Assembly: GCA_041651995.1 (NCBI GenBank)
Contig: JBAZID010000011.1
Location: forward strand, 1-64,000
Length of the DNA stretch: 64,000 bases
Reading direction: 5' to 3'
Origin: Sulfuricella sp.
GTDB lineage: Bacteria > Pseudomonadota > Gammaproteobacteria > Burkholderiales > Sulfuricellaceae
Shown here piece after piece: positions 15,629-24,021 of the stretch (the stretch's first letter is position 1; every line of letters begins with the position of its first letter). The notes beneath the pieces are model-generated. The model made no database searches. It was not told the origin of the DNA and saw only the letters and a list, made by a program, of their open reading frames with translations. The translations under genes were made by a program, and so were the position numbers.

Positions 15629-16002
15629 CCAAAGACCGCTCCGTCTATATCCGCCACATTTACGATTGCATCGGCTGGATCAATGAATACGTGCAGGCAG
15701 GCAAGGAAGCCTTCTTTCAAGACCGCAAAACCCAAGACGCCGTTATCCGCAACCTCGAAGTCATCGGCCAAGCCGTCAAGGATTTGGGAACCGATAGCCT
15801 GACGGCCTCACACCCCGAAACACCCTGGCCGCAAATCGCCGCTACCAGGAACTTTCTGGCACACCAATATCTAGGCGTCGATTTGACACTCATCTGGAAC
15901 ATCGTCGAACAGAATTTACCGCAAATGGAACAGAAAATCATCGCAATCGCCAAAGATGAGGGGATCAACTTATTTGCGCCAGACACTCCAGAATCTTTGT
16001 GA
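15625..16002 (+). CDS. hepT: HEPN-domain toxin (HepT-like, DUF86)
   Basis: Predicted toxin partner of the preceding nucleotidyltransferase. The 125-aa, mostly helical protein carries the HEPN RNase motif R-x4-H followed by Tyr (RNFLAHQY, about 74-81), so the catalytic residues and the AMPylated tyrosine region look intact. GTG start overlapping the upstream stop by four bases. A family relationship is clear; its target RNA is unknown. Confidence 0.87.
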   Translation: MTKDRSVYIRHIYDCIGWINEYVQAGKEAFFQDRKTQDAVIRNLEVIGQAVKDLGTDSLTASHPETPWPQIAATRNFLAHQYLGVDLTLIWNIVEQNLPQMEQKIIAIAKDEGINLFAPDTPESL

Positions 16003-16277
16003 TTTTACATAAAACTGGTACTTCATCAAAAGGTGACGTTGCGTGGTTTTTGGGTGAATCCAAGCCGGTCAGAGAGCATTGCGCCATGAACGGTCGATCA
16101 AGGCTGCCGCAGGGAATGACCGCTCCTCGGCCATTGCTGCCGGTGGCATCCAGATGCACCAGAGTGATCGCATGGTGTCGGTCTGTCGATGATTGTCCTT
16201 TGAGTCTGTCTGCTTTCGGGTGGCGAAATCCAGGCTACATTTCTAAATTGATTTGTCACGCCGACTGCCGAAAAAAC
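16003..16277. other. Gene-free stretch after the HEPN/MNT pair
   Basis: No supported gene or clear repeat. Short open frames on both strands have no family features. It may be decayed mobile-element DNA, given the neighbouring IS3 remnant. Confidence 0.5.
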
Positions 16278-16315
16278 AACGGCTTAGAGCTAATTCGCTA
16301 GGCCGTTTTCTTTTA
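16278..16315 (+). terminator. Terminator-like hairpin
   Basis: AACGGCTTAG (16278-16287) pairs with CTAGGCCGTT (16298-16307), followed by TTTTCTTTTA. It would end rightward transcription from the HEPN/MNT pair before the next gene. Confidence 0.6.
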
Positions 16316-16356
16316 ATGTGGGTAGAATGCCCTTCACTCTCCGCGCACCAAATCAT

Positions 16357-16818
16357 ATGAGCCTTGCCATGTGCCGAAAATTTGTTTTGCTTTTGCTGCC
16401 CTTGCTGCTGCCCTTGAATAGTGAAGCTCGTGAGTCGCAAACATGCGCCACTACGATCAGTGAATTGAGAGTTATGCTTTCCGATCAGGCTTTCCCCCTG
16501 AAATGGGAAGAGACCTCGATGGATGATGGGAAGCCCCTGGTGGTTTCAATCCGTGAAAACAAGGGAAATCTCCTTCTTGAATTCATCAAAACCAGAGAAG
16601 GCCTTTGGGCGGAGAGCACGGGGGTCATTTGCAAAACAGGAACGGATATCGAAACCCGTTTCAGCGGAAAGGATATTCGCTTGGGGCCGGCGGCCAACTG
16701 GGTTTTGCGCTATGCGCTAGGCAACGGTGGAAAATTCACCCTGACAAGGATCGGCTCTGATCAGCTGAAAATAGCGACCAGTGGCTGGAGTGGGGTTTTT
16801 TCTCCTGAAGCGAAGTAG
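16357..16818 (+). CDS. Secreted protein of unknown function
   Basis: Family not recognised. The 153-aa product starts with a signal peptide: a basic Arg-Lys pair, then a leucine-rich core (FVLLLLPLLLPL), with probable cleavage after SEA. The mature part has two cysteines (in TCATT and VICKTG) that could form a disulfide and looks beta-rich, ending WSGVFSP. Start could be ATG 16357 or ATG 16369; earlier GTG and ATG codons give a poor signal. It is preceded by a terminator-like hairpin and followed by the HD-GYP gene, so it may stand alone. Confidence 0.65.
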   Translation: MSLAMCRKFVLLLLPLLLPLNSEARESQTCATTISELRVMLSDQAFPLKWEETSMDDGKPLVVSIRENKGNLLLEFIKTREGLWAESTGVICKTGTDIETRFSGKDIRLGPAANWVLRYALGNGGKFTLTRIGSDQLKIATSGWSGVFSPEAK

Positions 16819-16921
16819 TTTGTTTTATTGCAGTGCTCCAACTGACCCCTGTTAAGGAGCCACTGAACAAGTGGTCATTGCCTCAGGGGGATTCCGACAT
16901 TTGAGCGCAAGGCAGTCATTG

Positions 16922-18352
16922 ATGTTAATAAAACCAAGCATTAAAACCATCACGGTCAAGAGTCTGGTCAATGTGCTGTCGGTTCTGGCGCTGGTATTGC
17001 TGCTGATCACAGGACTTAATTTCCGTTCTCTCTCTACTCAAGCCATCGAAAACCAGGCGCTGGCGCATGCCGAACTGGTCAAGGCCGGTCTGACCGCCCA
17101 CATGAAGGCGGGCATTATGGACCGGCGAGATTACTATCTGGACGAGATCAAGGACCTGCTCCATGTTAATACCCTGAACATTATTCGTGGAGATGTGGTT
17201 ACGAGGCAGTTTGGTCCGGGAAAGGCCCAGGAGCAGGTCGCGGATGGCATCGCCAAACAGGCTTTTGATACCAAACAACCGGTATTTATCCTTAATGAGT
17301 TTTCGCTCCAGCCAACTGCCCGCGTCATCGTGCCCTACATCGCATCGCAACAGGGAGGGCTCAACTGCCTCACCTGCCATAATGTTGCCGAGGGTACAGT
17401 GCTTGGCGGGATAGATATTGAGCTTGATGTCAAAGAGTATCGAAATCATGCTTTATGGGTAATGGTGGGTTTGCTGGCGCTATCCATAGTGGCTTTTGCG
17501 CTGGTCTTCGTGAACACTGCCCGCACCATCCGGAATCATGTTCAGCAGCCGCTGGAGACGCTTATTGATAACGCCAAGACTGCTTACATGCAGCATCAGC
17601 CGGTGAGTCCGGATCAATTCGATAGCCGCGAGTTTTCCAATGTCGCCGATGAGATTAACCTCTTCAATACAGAGATTATTGCCCATCAGGACATGCTGCA
17701 AAAAAAGAATGAGGAACTGCTCGCCCTCAATGACGAAATCGAAAGCACGCTGCGGGAGACCATCTACACCATGGGCGTGATCGAAGAGAAACGATCCCAT
17801 GAGACCGCCAATCATACCCGGCGCGTTTCGCTCTACAGCCAGCTATTGGCGCAGAAGGCGGAGTTGACGCCGAGAGAGGTGGAGTTGATCGCCGCAGCGT
17901 CACCTCTGCATGATATTGGCAAACTCGGGATTCCCGATGATGTATTGATGAAGCCCGGGCGCTTCACCGAAGAAGAGCGGAATATCATGATGAACCACCC
18001 CGCCATCGGTTACGCCATGTTGAAGCACTCGCAGCGCGACACGCTGGTCGCGGCCGGCATTATTGCCCACCAGCATCAGGAGAAGTGGGATGGTACCGGC
18101 TATCCGCAGGGATTGGCCGGTGAAAATATCCATGTCTTTGGCCGCATCGTGGCGCTGGCCGACGTCTTTGATGCGCTTTATTCGCCACGCGTTTATAAGG
18201 AAGCATGGTCAGCCGAGAAAGTGGTTGACTGGTTTGGCGAACAGCGCGGCATACATTTTGATCCACGGCTGGTAGATATATTCCTCGCCAATATCGATGA
18301 GTTTGTGGCGATTTACAACCGGTACCCGGCAGATAAAGAAACCGAAATGTAA
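16922..18352 (+). CDS. HD-GYP cyclic-di-GMP phosphodiesterase with a periplasmic heme-binding sensor domain
   Basis: Membrane signalling protein of 476 aa. Layout: transmembrane helix at about 14-33; periplasmic domain (34-176) with a CLTCH heme motif at 149-153 in a Tll0287/DUF3365-like context; second helix at about 177-198; HAMP-like and coiled-coil linker; HD-GYP domain from about 285, with HD at 330-331 and HQEKWDGTGYP at 385-395. The catalytic and GYP motifs are complete, so c-di-GMP hydrolysis is expected. A covalently bound heme suggests redox, NO or oxygen sensing. ATG 16922 is preferred to the GTG-type start upstream because it directly precedes the first helix. Confidence 0.9.
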   Translation: MLIKPSIKTITVKSLVNVLSVLALVLLLITGLNFRSLSTQAIENQALAHAELVKAGLTAHMKAGIMDRRDYYLDEIKDLLHVNTLNIIRGDVVTRQFGPGKAQEQVADGIAKQAFDTKQPVFILNEFSLQPTARVIVPYIASQQGGLNCLTCHNVAEGTVLGGIDIELDVKEYRNHALWVMVGLLALSIVAFALVFVNTARTIRNHVQQPLETLIDNAKTAYMQHQPVSPDQFDSREFSNVADEINLFNTEIIAHQDMLQKKNEELLALNDEIESTLRETIYTMGVIEEKRSHETANHTRRVSLYSQLLAQKAELTPREVELIAAASPLHDIGKLGIPDDVLMKPGRFTEEERNIMMNHPAIGYAMLKHSQRDTLVAAGIIAHQHQEKWDGTGYPQGLAGENIHVFGRIVALADVFDALYSPRVYKEAWSAEKVVDWFGEQRGIHFDPRLVDIFLANIDEFVAIYNRYPADKETEM

Positions 18353-18737
18353 TTCAAGCAGGTGCCCTGTTCGGCCGCCCTGCGCGCCGCTGTCACGTTT
18401 TTCTCCCCCCCCAATTAAACTGATGGTTAACTATTCTTCATCCGCAATGGATAAATAGAGCGCTATATTCCAGACACGTGGTTGGGTTTTACCCAGTGCA
18501 ATAACGCCCGCGCCCAAAGCTTTTTTTAACGTAAAAACGGCATTTCACCGCAAGACCGCGAAGGTTCGCAAGGAACCCAGAGCTGTTGCCTCCAATGCGC
18601 CGGAATGCCTTTACTGTGCAGCTGGCTGCGCAATTTCGCATTAACCCGATATCCCGTTGATCACCGGCTGTTTGATTCAACAACCAGGACGGCTTGGCGG
18701 CACTTATCGGGACGCAAATTTCAAGAAGGAATAAATC
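18353..18737. other. Gene-free region upstream of the bactofilin gene
   Basis: About 385 bp. It holds a short CACCGCAAGACCGCGAAGG segment (18546-18564) similar to GAACCGCAAGGAGCGCAATG at 15017, a common genomic repeat type. Otherwise no gene, RNA or clear promoter was recognised. A good AAGAAGGA ribosome binding site lies at its right end. Confidence 0.5.
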
Positions 18738-19331
18738 ATGTTTAAAACTTTTATGCACGCTACGGCCAAAAACAATTTCAACGAAATTGACAATCAGGCT
18801 GCGGAACCTCCCAAGGCGCCGCTGGAAATCAAGCCAGAGACTCCGGCGCCCCCCAAAAAACCGGCACCGGGTGAAGAAGGCAATAAACTGATCGTGGGTC
18901 CGAATATCAAGCTTAAAGGCCTGGAAATTACCGATTGCGAAATTCTGGTGGTTGAAGGCAGCGTCGAGGCATCCATGAACAGCCGTGACATTCGCATCGC
19001 TGAAGGCGGGGTGTTCTCGGGCAAGGCTGAAATAGAGGTGGCAGAAATAAGGGGGCTGTTCGAGGGAGAGTTGACCGCAAGCAAGAAATTGGTAATTTAT
19101 GCTTCAGGAAGGGTTATCGGAAAAATTCGCTACGGCGCATTAACCATAGAAGAAGGCGGTGTTCTTTCGGGTGATGTGGCCGCGATAATCAGGGATGCGC
19201 AAAATGCCAAAACGATGCCCATTGCCGAGCCGCTGAAAGCGCTGCCAAGTCAGGCAGAAACGCACGAATTCAAGCATGTCCCCGCATCCCCTGTTCTGGG
19301 CCGTACCCCACTGGGCGGCCGGAGAAACTGA
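18738..19331 (+). CDS. Bactofilin family cytoskeletal protein
   Basis: Polymer-forming beta-helical scaffold protein; bactofilins position wall enzymes, polar structures or pili. The 197-aa protein has a proline-rich N-terminal tail (to about 50), a repetitive beta-helix core (about 55-155) with the characteristic short hydrophobic/glycine repeats such as VEGSVEASMNS, FSGKAEIEVAEIRG and VIGKIRYGALTIEEGG, and a flexible C-terminus. No signal peptide. AGAAGGA precedes the ATG. Its direct partner is not evident from the neighbours. Confidence 0.9.
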   Translation: MFKTFMHATAKNNFNEIDNQAAEPPKAPLEIKPETPAPPKKPAPGEEGNKLIVGPNIKLKGLEITDCEILVVEGSVEASMNSRDIRIAEGGVFSGKAEIEVAEIRGLFEGELTASKKLVIYASGRVIGKIRYGALTIEEGGVLSGDVAAIIRDAQNAKTMPIAEPLKALPSQAETHEFKHVPASPVLGRTPLGGRRN

Positions 19332-19371
19332 CCACCAGATTGCTGGTCTGGGGGGGCAGGGTAGAGCCTGG

Positions 19372-19540
19372 AATTATCCTAGAAACCTCAGTTCGATAAC
19401 CACGGAGGGCACGGAGAAAGGCAGTTTGCGGTCATTTAAGGCCTCACCCAACGGGTGATTGCCAAACATCATGCAATCTGTTGTTTTTACTCCGTGTTCT
19501 CCGTGAACTCCGTGGTTAACTGCTTTTTAATAGGATTATT
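19372..19540 (-). repeat. MITE-like repeat with CCACGGAG arms (copy 2, inverted)
   Basis: Reverse-complement copy of the elements at 3771-4001 and 32170-32350: AACCACGGAGGGCACGGAG at the left, the core TGATTGCCAAACATCATGCA in the middle, and CTCCGTGAACTCCGTGGTTA at the right. Outer ends AATTATCCTAG and TAGGATTATT are inverted. Its right end contains the stop codon of the neighbouring methyltransferase-like gene (19536-19538). Confidence 0.8.
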
Positions 19541-20195
19541 TGCTTGAGTGCTGCTCCAGCAGTTCCTGCGCATCCCCGGCGCTGAGGAATTTCCACGGCA
19601 GGGGGAGCAGGCCGGGCACGCGTTCCATATAGCGCCGGTAAATGTCCCCGTGGTAGATCAGCAGTTTTTTCTCCTCCAGCCTGGAGCCAATGATGAAGTA
19701 AAGCGTGATCATTGCGCCGGACAACAGCAGCGAAGCATTCATGTCGCGCGTCCAGACCAGAACCAGCCCGAAGAAATACCAGGGGTGGCGGACGAAGCGG
19801 TGGAAAGGGGAGAGATGGAAATGCTCCTGGTCTTCCACGTTCCGCGTGTGCGAGCGTAACTGGCGCAGGCCCAGAAACTCCTGGGTATCGTAATATTTCA
19901 GTGAGCGGACAAAACCCAGGCAGGCCAGAAGCGCGAGCCCATTCGCCAGCCATGCCTCGGCCCCTTGCCACTGCCATAGCATCGGGCCAGGATGCTGAAA
20001 CATGTGCCACAGGATCGGCAACAGCAGCAGCACGGACAGGCCATTGAATGCCAACCGGTAAATCGGCATCAGTGCAGGGCGAACGGCGGCTACACGGCGT
20101 TTTGCCCCGAGCGAGGCCAAAACGGAATGCAGGACAAAATAAGCCAGCCAGTAACACAGCAGCAGCGCCAGTTCGTGCCAGGCAGAATCAGTCAT
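19536..20195 (-). CDS. Integral-membrane methyltransferase-like protein (NnrU/MddA/ICMT superfamily)
   Basis: 219 aa with about five to six transmembrane helices. The C-terminal half has the isoprenylcysteine-methyltransferase-like signature FVRHPWYFFGL (about 133-143) and SRLEEKKL. Members include NnrU and MddA, the methanethiol S-methyltransferase that makes dimethylsulfide; the sequence alone does not decide between them, though a sulfur role would fit this organism. ATG 20195 follows a GGGAGA ribosome binding site; the frame continues upstream without support. The stop codon lies in the end of a MITE-like repeat. Confidence 0.75.
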   Translation of the reverse strand: MTDSAWHELALLLCYWLAYFVLHSVLASLGAKRRVAAVRPALMPIYRLAFNGLSVLLLLPILWHMFQHPGPMLWQWQGAEAWLANGLALLACLGFVRSLKYYDTQEFLGLRQLRSHTRNVEDQEHFHLSPFHRFVRHPWYFFGLVLVWTRDMNASLLLSGAMITLYFIIGSRLEEKKLLIYHGDIYRRYMERVPGLLPLPWKFLSAGDAQELLEQHSSK

Positions 20196-20260
20196 GCTTT
20201 TCTCCCGCAATTGAACTAGATCTATTCCAGCTTTTCCGCGAAAGAGCCGACGCAACGAGA

Positions 20261-20287
20261 AAGGGGTCAGGAAAGTCCTGACCCCTT
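20261..20287 (-). terminator. Terminator of the tRNA-Val gene
   Basis: A perfect 12-bp inverted repeat, AAGGGGTCAGGA (20261-20272) and TCCTGACCCCTT (20276-20287), with a 3-base loop. On the reverse strand it lies 7 bases after the tRNA and is followed by a short pyrimidine run (TTTCTCGTT). Confidence 0.6.
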
Positions 20288-20294
20288 GGTGATT

Positions 20295-20369
20295 TGGTGG
20301 GCGATACTGGGTTCGAACCAGTGACCCCTGCCGTGTGAAGGCAGTGCTCTACCGCTGAGCTAACCGCCC
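20295..20369 (-). tRNA. tRNA-Val (anticodon CAC)
   Basis: The reverse strand folds as a complete cloverleaf: acceptor GGGCGGT pairs with ATCGCCC, D arm TAGCTCAGCGGTAGAGC, anticodon stem CTGCC/GGCAG with loop TTCACAC (anticodon CAC, reads GUG), T arm ending GGTTCGAACC, and an encoded 3' CCA. A hairpin terminator follows. Confidence 0.95.
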
Positions 20370-20450
20370 AAAATGGACCATGGAATGGTCCACCGAGGGC
20401 GCAAATTATGCCTTTTATACATAAAGGCGTCAAATAATCGGGCGTCTGTT

Positions 20451-20621
20451 TCAGCAGCATCGCCGGACTCCGCTCCATTTTCTTTCCTGCTCGCGCTGAA
20501 AAAATTCTTTCCGGTTTAACGCCGGTTCGTCTGGGTGGGCTTGGGCGTGATGGGCAAGGTAACGCTCATAAGCATCGTCGCCGCTCAGCCGCCGCAGTGT
20601 CGGCCAGAATTTACGCCACAT
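20451..20621 (-). CDS. ybdD: YbdD/YjiX family small protein
   Basis: A 56-aa protein starting MWRKFWPTLRRLSGDDAYER, with the YLAHHAQAHPDE and FFQREQERKW segments typical of the DUF466 family. These small proteins are encoded just after CstA/BtsT pyruvate or peptide transporters and are thought to work with them. Its ATG overlaps the cstA stop (TGATG), as in the E. coli cstA-ybdD pair. Confidence 0.88.
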   Translation of the reverse strand: MWRKFWPTLRRLSGDDAYERYLAHHAQAHPDEPALNRKEFFQREQERKWSGVRRCC

Positions 20622-22693
20622 CAGTCGCGCACCCAGTTTTCCACCAGACGGCTGGGCTCATGTGAAGATTCGGTGGAGGGGGGCACCGGCTTGCCCCGCA
20701 GATGCCGGCCGCAGACGCGCAGCATGTCGAAGATGATGACCCATAGCAGGATGACGAAGAATAGCGTCAGCCAGGCGTCGAGTTGCTGGTTGAAGATAAG
20801 CTGGGGTGCGACGGCGGCTTTCTCCGGCGGCAGTTTGCCGGATGCCAGTTTGGCTGCAAGGTCGTTGGCTGCGGCAAAGAAGCCGATGCGCACGTCAGCG
20901 CTGGTGAGCTTTTCCCATGCGGCGCTGCTGGTGATGATGGCGAGCCAGGTGAGGGGAATGCCGGTGACCCAGGCGAAGCGGAGTTTGCCGGATTTGACCA
21001 GGATGCCGGTGCCCACCGACAGGGCGATGGCCGCCAGCATCTGGTTGGAGATGCCAAACAGCGGCCACAGGATGTTGACGCCGCCGTTGGGGTCGATCAC
21101 GCCGATATAGAGGAAATAGCCCCAGGCGGCAACGATGACGGCGGAGCTGAGAATCACCGAGGGATACCACGAAGTCTGGCCCAGGCGCGGCCACAGGTTG
21201 CCGAGGAAATCCTGCAGCATGAAGCGCCCGACACGCGTGCCGGCATCCAGCGTGGTGAGGATGAACACCGCCTCGAACATGATGGCAAAGTGGTACCACA
21301 TGGCGAGCATACCCTGCCCGAAGGCGCTGCCGAAAATACTGGCCATGCCGACCGCCAGCGAGGGCGCGCCGCCGGTGCGGGCGAACAGGGTGGTTTCGCC
21401 CATGTCGCGCGCCAGCTGTTCCATCTGTGCCACGCTGACCGGATAGCCCCAGGAGGAGATGGTGGCGACGGCTTCGGCGGCCGTCTTGCCGACCACGCCC
21501 GCCGGGCTGTTGATGGCGAAGAATACGCCGGGGTCGAGCACGGTCGCGGCGATCATGGCCATGATGGCGACGAAGGATTCGAGCAGCATGCCGCCATAGC
21601 CGATCATGCGGATATCTTTTTCATTGGCCAGCAGCTTGGGTGTGGTGCCGGAAGCCACCAGAGAATGGAAGCCGGAAACCGCGCCGCAGGCGATGGTAAT
21701 GAACACGAAGGGGAACACGCTGCCGCCGAAGATCGGGCCGCTGCCGTCGATGAACTGGGTCACGGCGGGCATCCTGATTTCCGGCTGCATGACGATGATG
21801 GCGATGGCCAGCAGCAGAATGGTACCCAGTTTCATGAAGGTGGAAAGATAGTCACGCGGCGCCAGCAGCATCCATACCGGCAGGATGGCAGCGAGAAAAC
21901 CGTAGCCGATGACGAACCAGGCCAGGGTCAGGCCGGGGTGATCGAAGAGCGGGCGCAGTACAGGGTTGCCGTCGATCCATCCCCCTCCGGCCACGGCCAG
22001 CAGGAGCAGGACGAGCCCGAGAAGCGAACCTTCCAGCACCCGGCCGGGGCGGATGCTGCGCATGTAAAGGCCGACCAGCATGGCGATGGGGATGGTGGCG
22101 GCCACGGTGGAAGTGGCCCAGGGGCTGTGTTTCATGGCGTTGACCACCACCAGCCCGAGCACGGCGATGAGGATGATCATGATCATCAGGGTGCCCACCA
22201 GCGCCGCGATGCCGCCGATGGGGCCGAGTTCGTCGCGGGCCATCTGGCCCAGGCTGCGGCCATTGCGCCGGGTGGAGAAGAACAGCGTGGTCATGTCCTG
22301 CACGCAGCCGCCCAGCACCGCGCCGATGAGAATCCACAGGGTGCCGGGCAGGTAGCCGAACTGCGCCGCGAGGGTGGGGCCGATCAGCGGGCCGGGGCCG
22401 GCGATGGCGGCAAAGTGGTGGCCGAACACGATCCAGCGGTTGGTGGGAACGAAATCGCGCCCGTCGTCGAAGCGTTCCGCCGGGGTGGCGCGGGTTTCGT
22501 CCAGGGTGAGGACGGTGGCGGCAATCCAGGCGGCGTAGAAGCGGTAAGCCAGGGCAAAGACGCAGGCGGCGGCGGTGATCAGCCAGATGGCGTTGATCGA
22601 TTCGCCGCGGTTAAGGGCGATGCCGCTCAGGGCAAAGGCGCCCAGAATGGCGACCAGCAGCCATCCCAGAGCGCGCACGGCAATATTGTTCAT
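20621..22693 (-). CDS. cstA: Carbon starvation protein CstA (pyruvate/peptide transporter family)
   Basis: Large inner-membrane transporter, 690 aa with about 16-18 predicted helices. In E. coli CstA and its relative BtsT import pyruvate (CstA also peptides) under carbon limitation. Family landmarks: GHHFAAIAGPGPLIGPTLAA near 80-100, the GGCVQDMTT loop, FHSLVASGTTPK and the late NGGVNILWPLFGISNQ motif. ATG 22693 is used; the frame extends upstream to 22774 without family support. Overlapping ybdD follows. For a likely autotroph, organic-acid uptake capacity is notable. Confidence 0.93.
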   Translation of the reverse strand: MNNIAVRALGWLLVAILGAFALSGIALNRGESINAIWLITAAACVFALAYRFYAAWIAATVLTLDETRATPAERFDDGRDFVPTNRWIVFGHHFAAIAGPGPLIGPTLAAQFGYLPGTLWILIGAVLGGCVQDMTTLFFSTRRNGRSLGQMARDELGPIGGIAALVGTLMIMIILIAVLGLVVVNAMKHSPWATSTVAATIPIAMLVGLYMRSIRPGRVLEGSLLGLVLLLLAVAGGGWIDGNPVLRPLFDHPGLTLAWFVIGYGFLAAILPVWMLLAPRDYLSTFMKLGTILLLAIAIIVMQPEIRMPAVTQFIDGSGPIFGGSVFPFVFITIACGAVSGFHSLVASGTTPKLLANEKDIRMIGYGGMLLESFVAIMAMIAATVLDPGVFFAINSPAGVVGKTAAEAVATISSWGYPVSVAQMEQLARDMGETTLFARTGGAPSLAVGMASIFGSAFGQGMLAMWYHFAIMFEAVFILTTLDAGTRVGRFMLQDFLGNLWPRLGQTSWYPSVILSSAVIVAAWGYFLYIGVIDPNGGVNILWPLFGISNQMLAAIALSVGTGILVKSGKLRFAWVTGIPLTWLAIITSSAAWEKLTSADVRIGFFAAANDLAAKLASGKLPPEKAAVAPQLIFNQQLDAWLTLFFVILLWVIIFDMLRVCGRHLRGKPVPPSTESSHEPSRLVENWVRD

Positions 22694-22812
22694 GCGGACA
22701 GTTTCCGGAACCAGACCAGGCGAATGATAGCAATAGCGTGGGCAACTTGGGAGCGCGTTGAGGGGGCGATCCATAGTAAAATCCGGAGAAACTGGGAAGG
22801 TAAGGAGTTTGC

Positions 22813-23622
22813 ATGGCTATGGATTTGCGCCGCTGGTTCGGTATGGGGGGCGTGCCGCCCCACGACAATCCACGCGCCTACGTCTGGGAGCATCGCCTGC
22901 ACTGGATCATGGTGGTCGTCGCGCTGCTCGCCTTGCCAGCCTTTTATCTGGAGGTGCTGCAAAGCAATGCGCCCCTGCAACACATCGGCTGGGAACTGGA
23001 CATGTTCATTTTCCTGGCCTTCAGCCTTGAAACGACATGGATGCTGTACCTGTGCCATGACTAGCTGGCTTATCTGAAATACAACTGGCTCAATGCCCTG
23101 ATTATCGGCGCCTCAGGACTTGGCCTGGCCGGCCTGCCCAGCGATTGGCTGCCGCTGGTGCGTCTGTTGCGAATTGCCTACGTGGCCCTGGTCGTGGCGC
23201 GTCTGCTGACATCCGTGCGCACCCTGCTCTCCACCAACGCCATTCCCTACGCGTTTATCCTCGGCATTATCGCCCTGACCGTCGCTGGTGCAGGATTCTA
23301 CTGGCTGGAGCCGACGATACACAGCTTCGGCGAAGGCTTGTGGCTGGCCTTCATTACCGGCGCGACCGTGGGTTATGGAGATTTTGTTCCGACTTCCACA
23401 CCCGCGCGCTTTTTGGCCGTAATCATGGTGATCGTCGGGTTTTCCGTGCTTTCTCTGGTCACCGCGAGCATTTCCGCCTTTTTCGTGGGCGAGGATGAAA
23501 AAAAGCTGCGCCACGAAATGCATCACGATATACAGGAACTGCGCAGGGAGATCGGGATGTTGCGCTCGGAGCTACAGTCGGGTGGCGCGGTTCAGGGCGC
23601 GACAAAAAAAGAAGCTGACTGA
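22813..23622 (+). pseudogene. Voltage-gated potassium channel interrupted by an in-frame amber codon
   Basis: One continuous frame of 270 codons encodes a six-helix Kv-type channel, except for TAG at 23062-23064 (codon 84). Before it: two helices (about 28-46 and 62-81). After it: S3, an S4-like helix with regularly spaced arginines (VRLLRIAYVALVVARLLTSV), S5, the selectivity filter TVGYGDF and S6, then a coiled C-terminus. Homology continues in frame on both sides (LCHD, stop, LAYLKYNWLN), so one substitution explains the break. It could be a recent pseudogene, a sequencing error, or suppression. Downstream restart at internal codons would lose the sensor's first half. Confidence 0.85.
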
Positions 23623-23793
23623 ACGACGTTTGTGTATCACCCCCTACATTGACTGGTGCGGCCAATTGGAGTCCCACCAATGACGCCAACCCTGTGCTCA
23701 AGCGGGGTTGCGCAAAAGCGCGCCCCATACGTTCGACATAGAGTAGCGATGCGAGCTAGAATTGCCTCGTTAGTTTTGAATGGAGTCCAGATC

Positions 23794-24021
23794 ATGAACA
23801 CGCCACTCTTGCAGCAAGCTCGTGTGCTCGACATCGACGAGCAGATCGAACTGGCTGAAGCCATCTGGGACGGTATCGTTAGTCGTGGTGCCGCGCCATC
23901 GTTGACCGAAGCGCAGAAAACGGAACTTGACCGACGCCTCGCAGATCACCTGGCAAATCCAAACGATGTGGTTTCCTGGGGCGAAGTAAAAGCAGCCGCT
24001 CTTGCCAAAATCAGGCAATGA
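23794..24021 (+). CDS. Antitoxin of a type II module (addiction module component, Unstab_antitox family)
   Basis: A 75-aa protein with the family pattern: an N-terminal helix, LDIDEQIELAEAIWDGI (about 12-28), and a C-terminal half ending W-G-E-V-K. Members are found next to RelE/ParE toxins, which they neutralise. GGAG ribosome binding site; ATG 23794 chosen, although the frame is open further upstream. Its stop overlaps the toxin start (ATGA). Confidence 0.85.
   Translation: MNTPLLQQARVLDIDEQIELAEAIWDGIVSRGAAPSLTEAQKTELDRRLADHLANPNDVVSWGEVKAAALAKIRQ

Noticed and set aside
20783..23077. 764-aa open frame on the + strand
   Set aside because: Antisense to cstA, low-complexity His/Asp/Gly-rich sequence, no family features; a shadow of a GC-rich gene.
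23640..23790. Possible attC site upstream of the second toxin-antitoxin pair
   Set aside because: GCCAAC and GTTAG-like cores occur, but no complementary arms were found between them.
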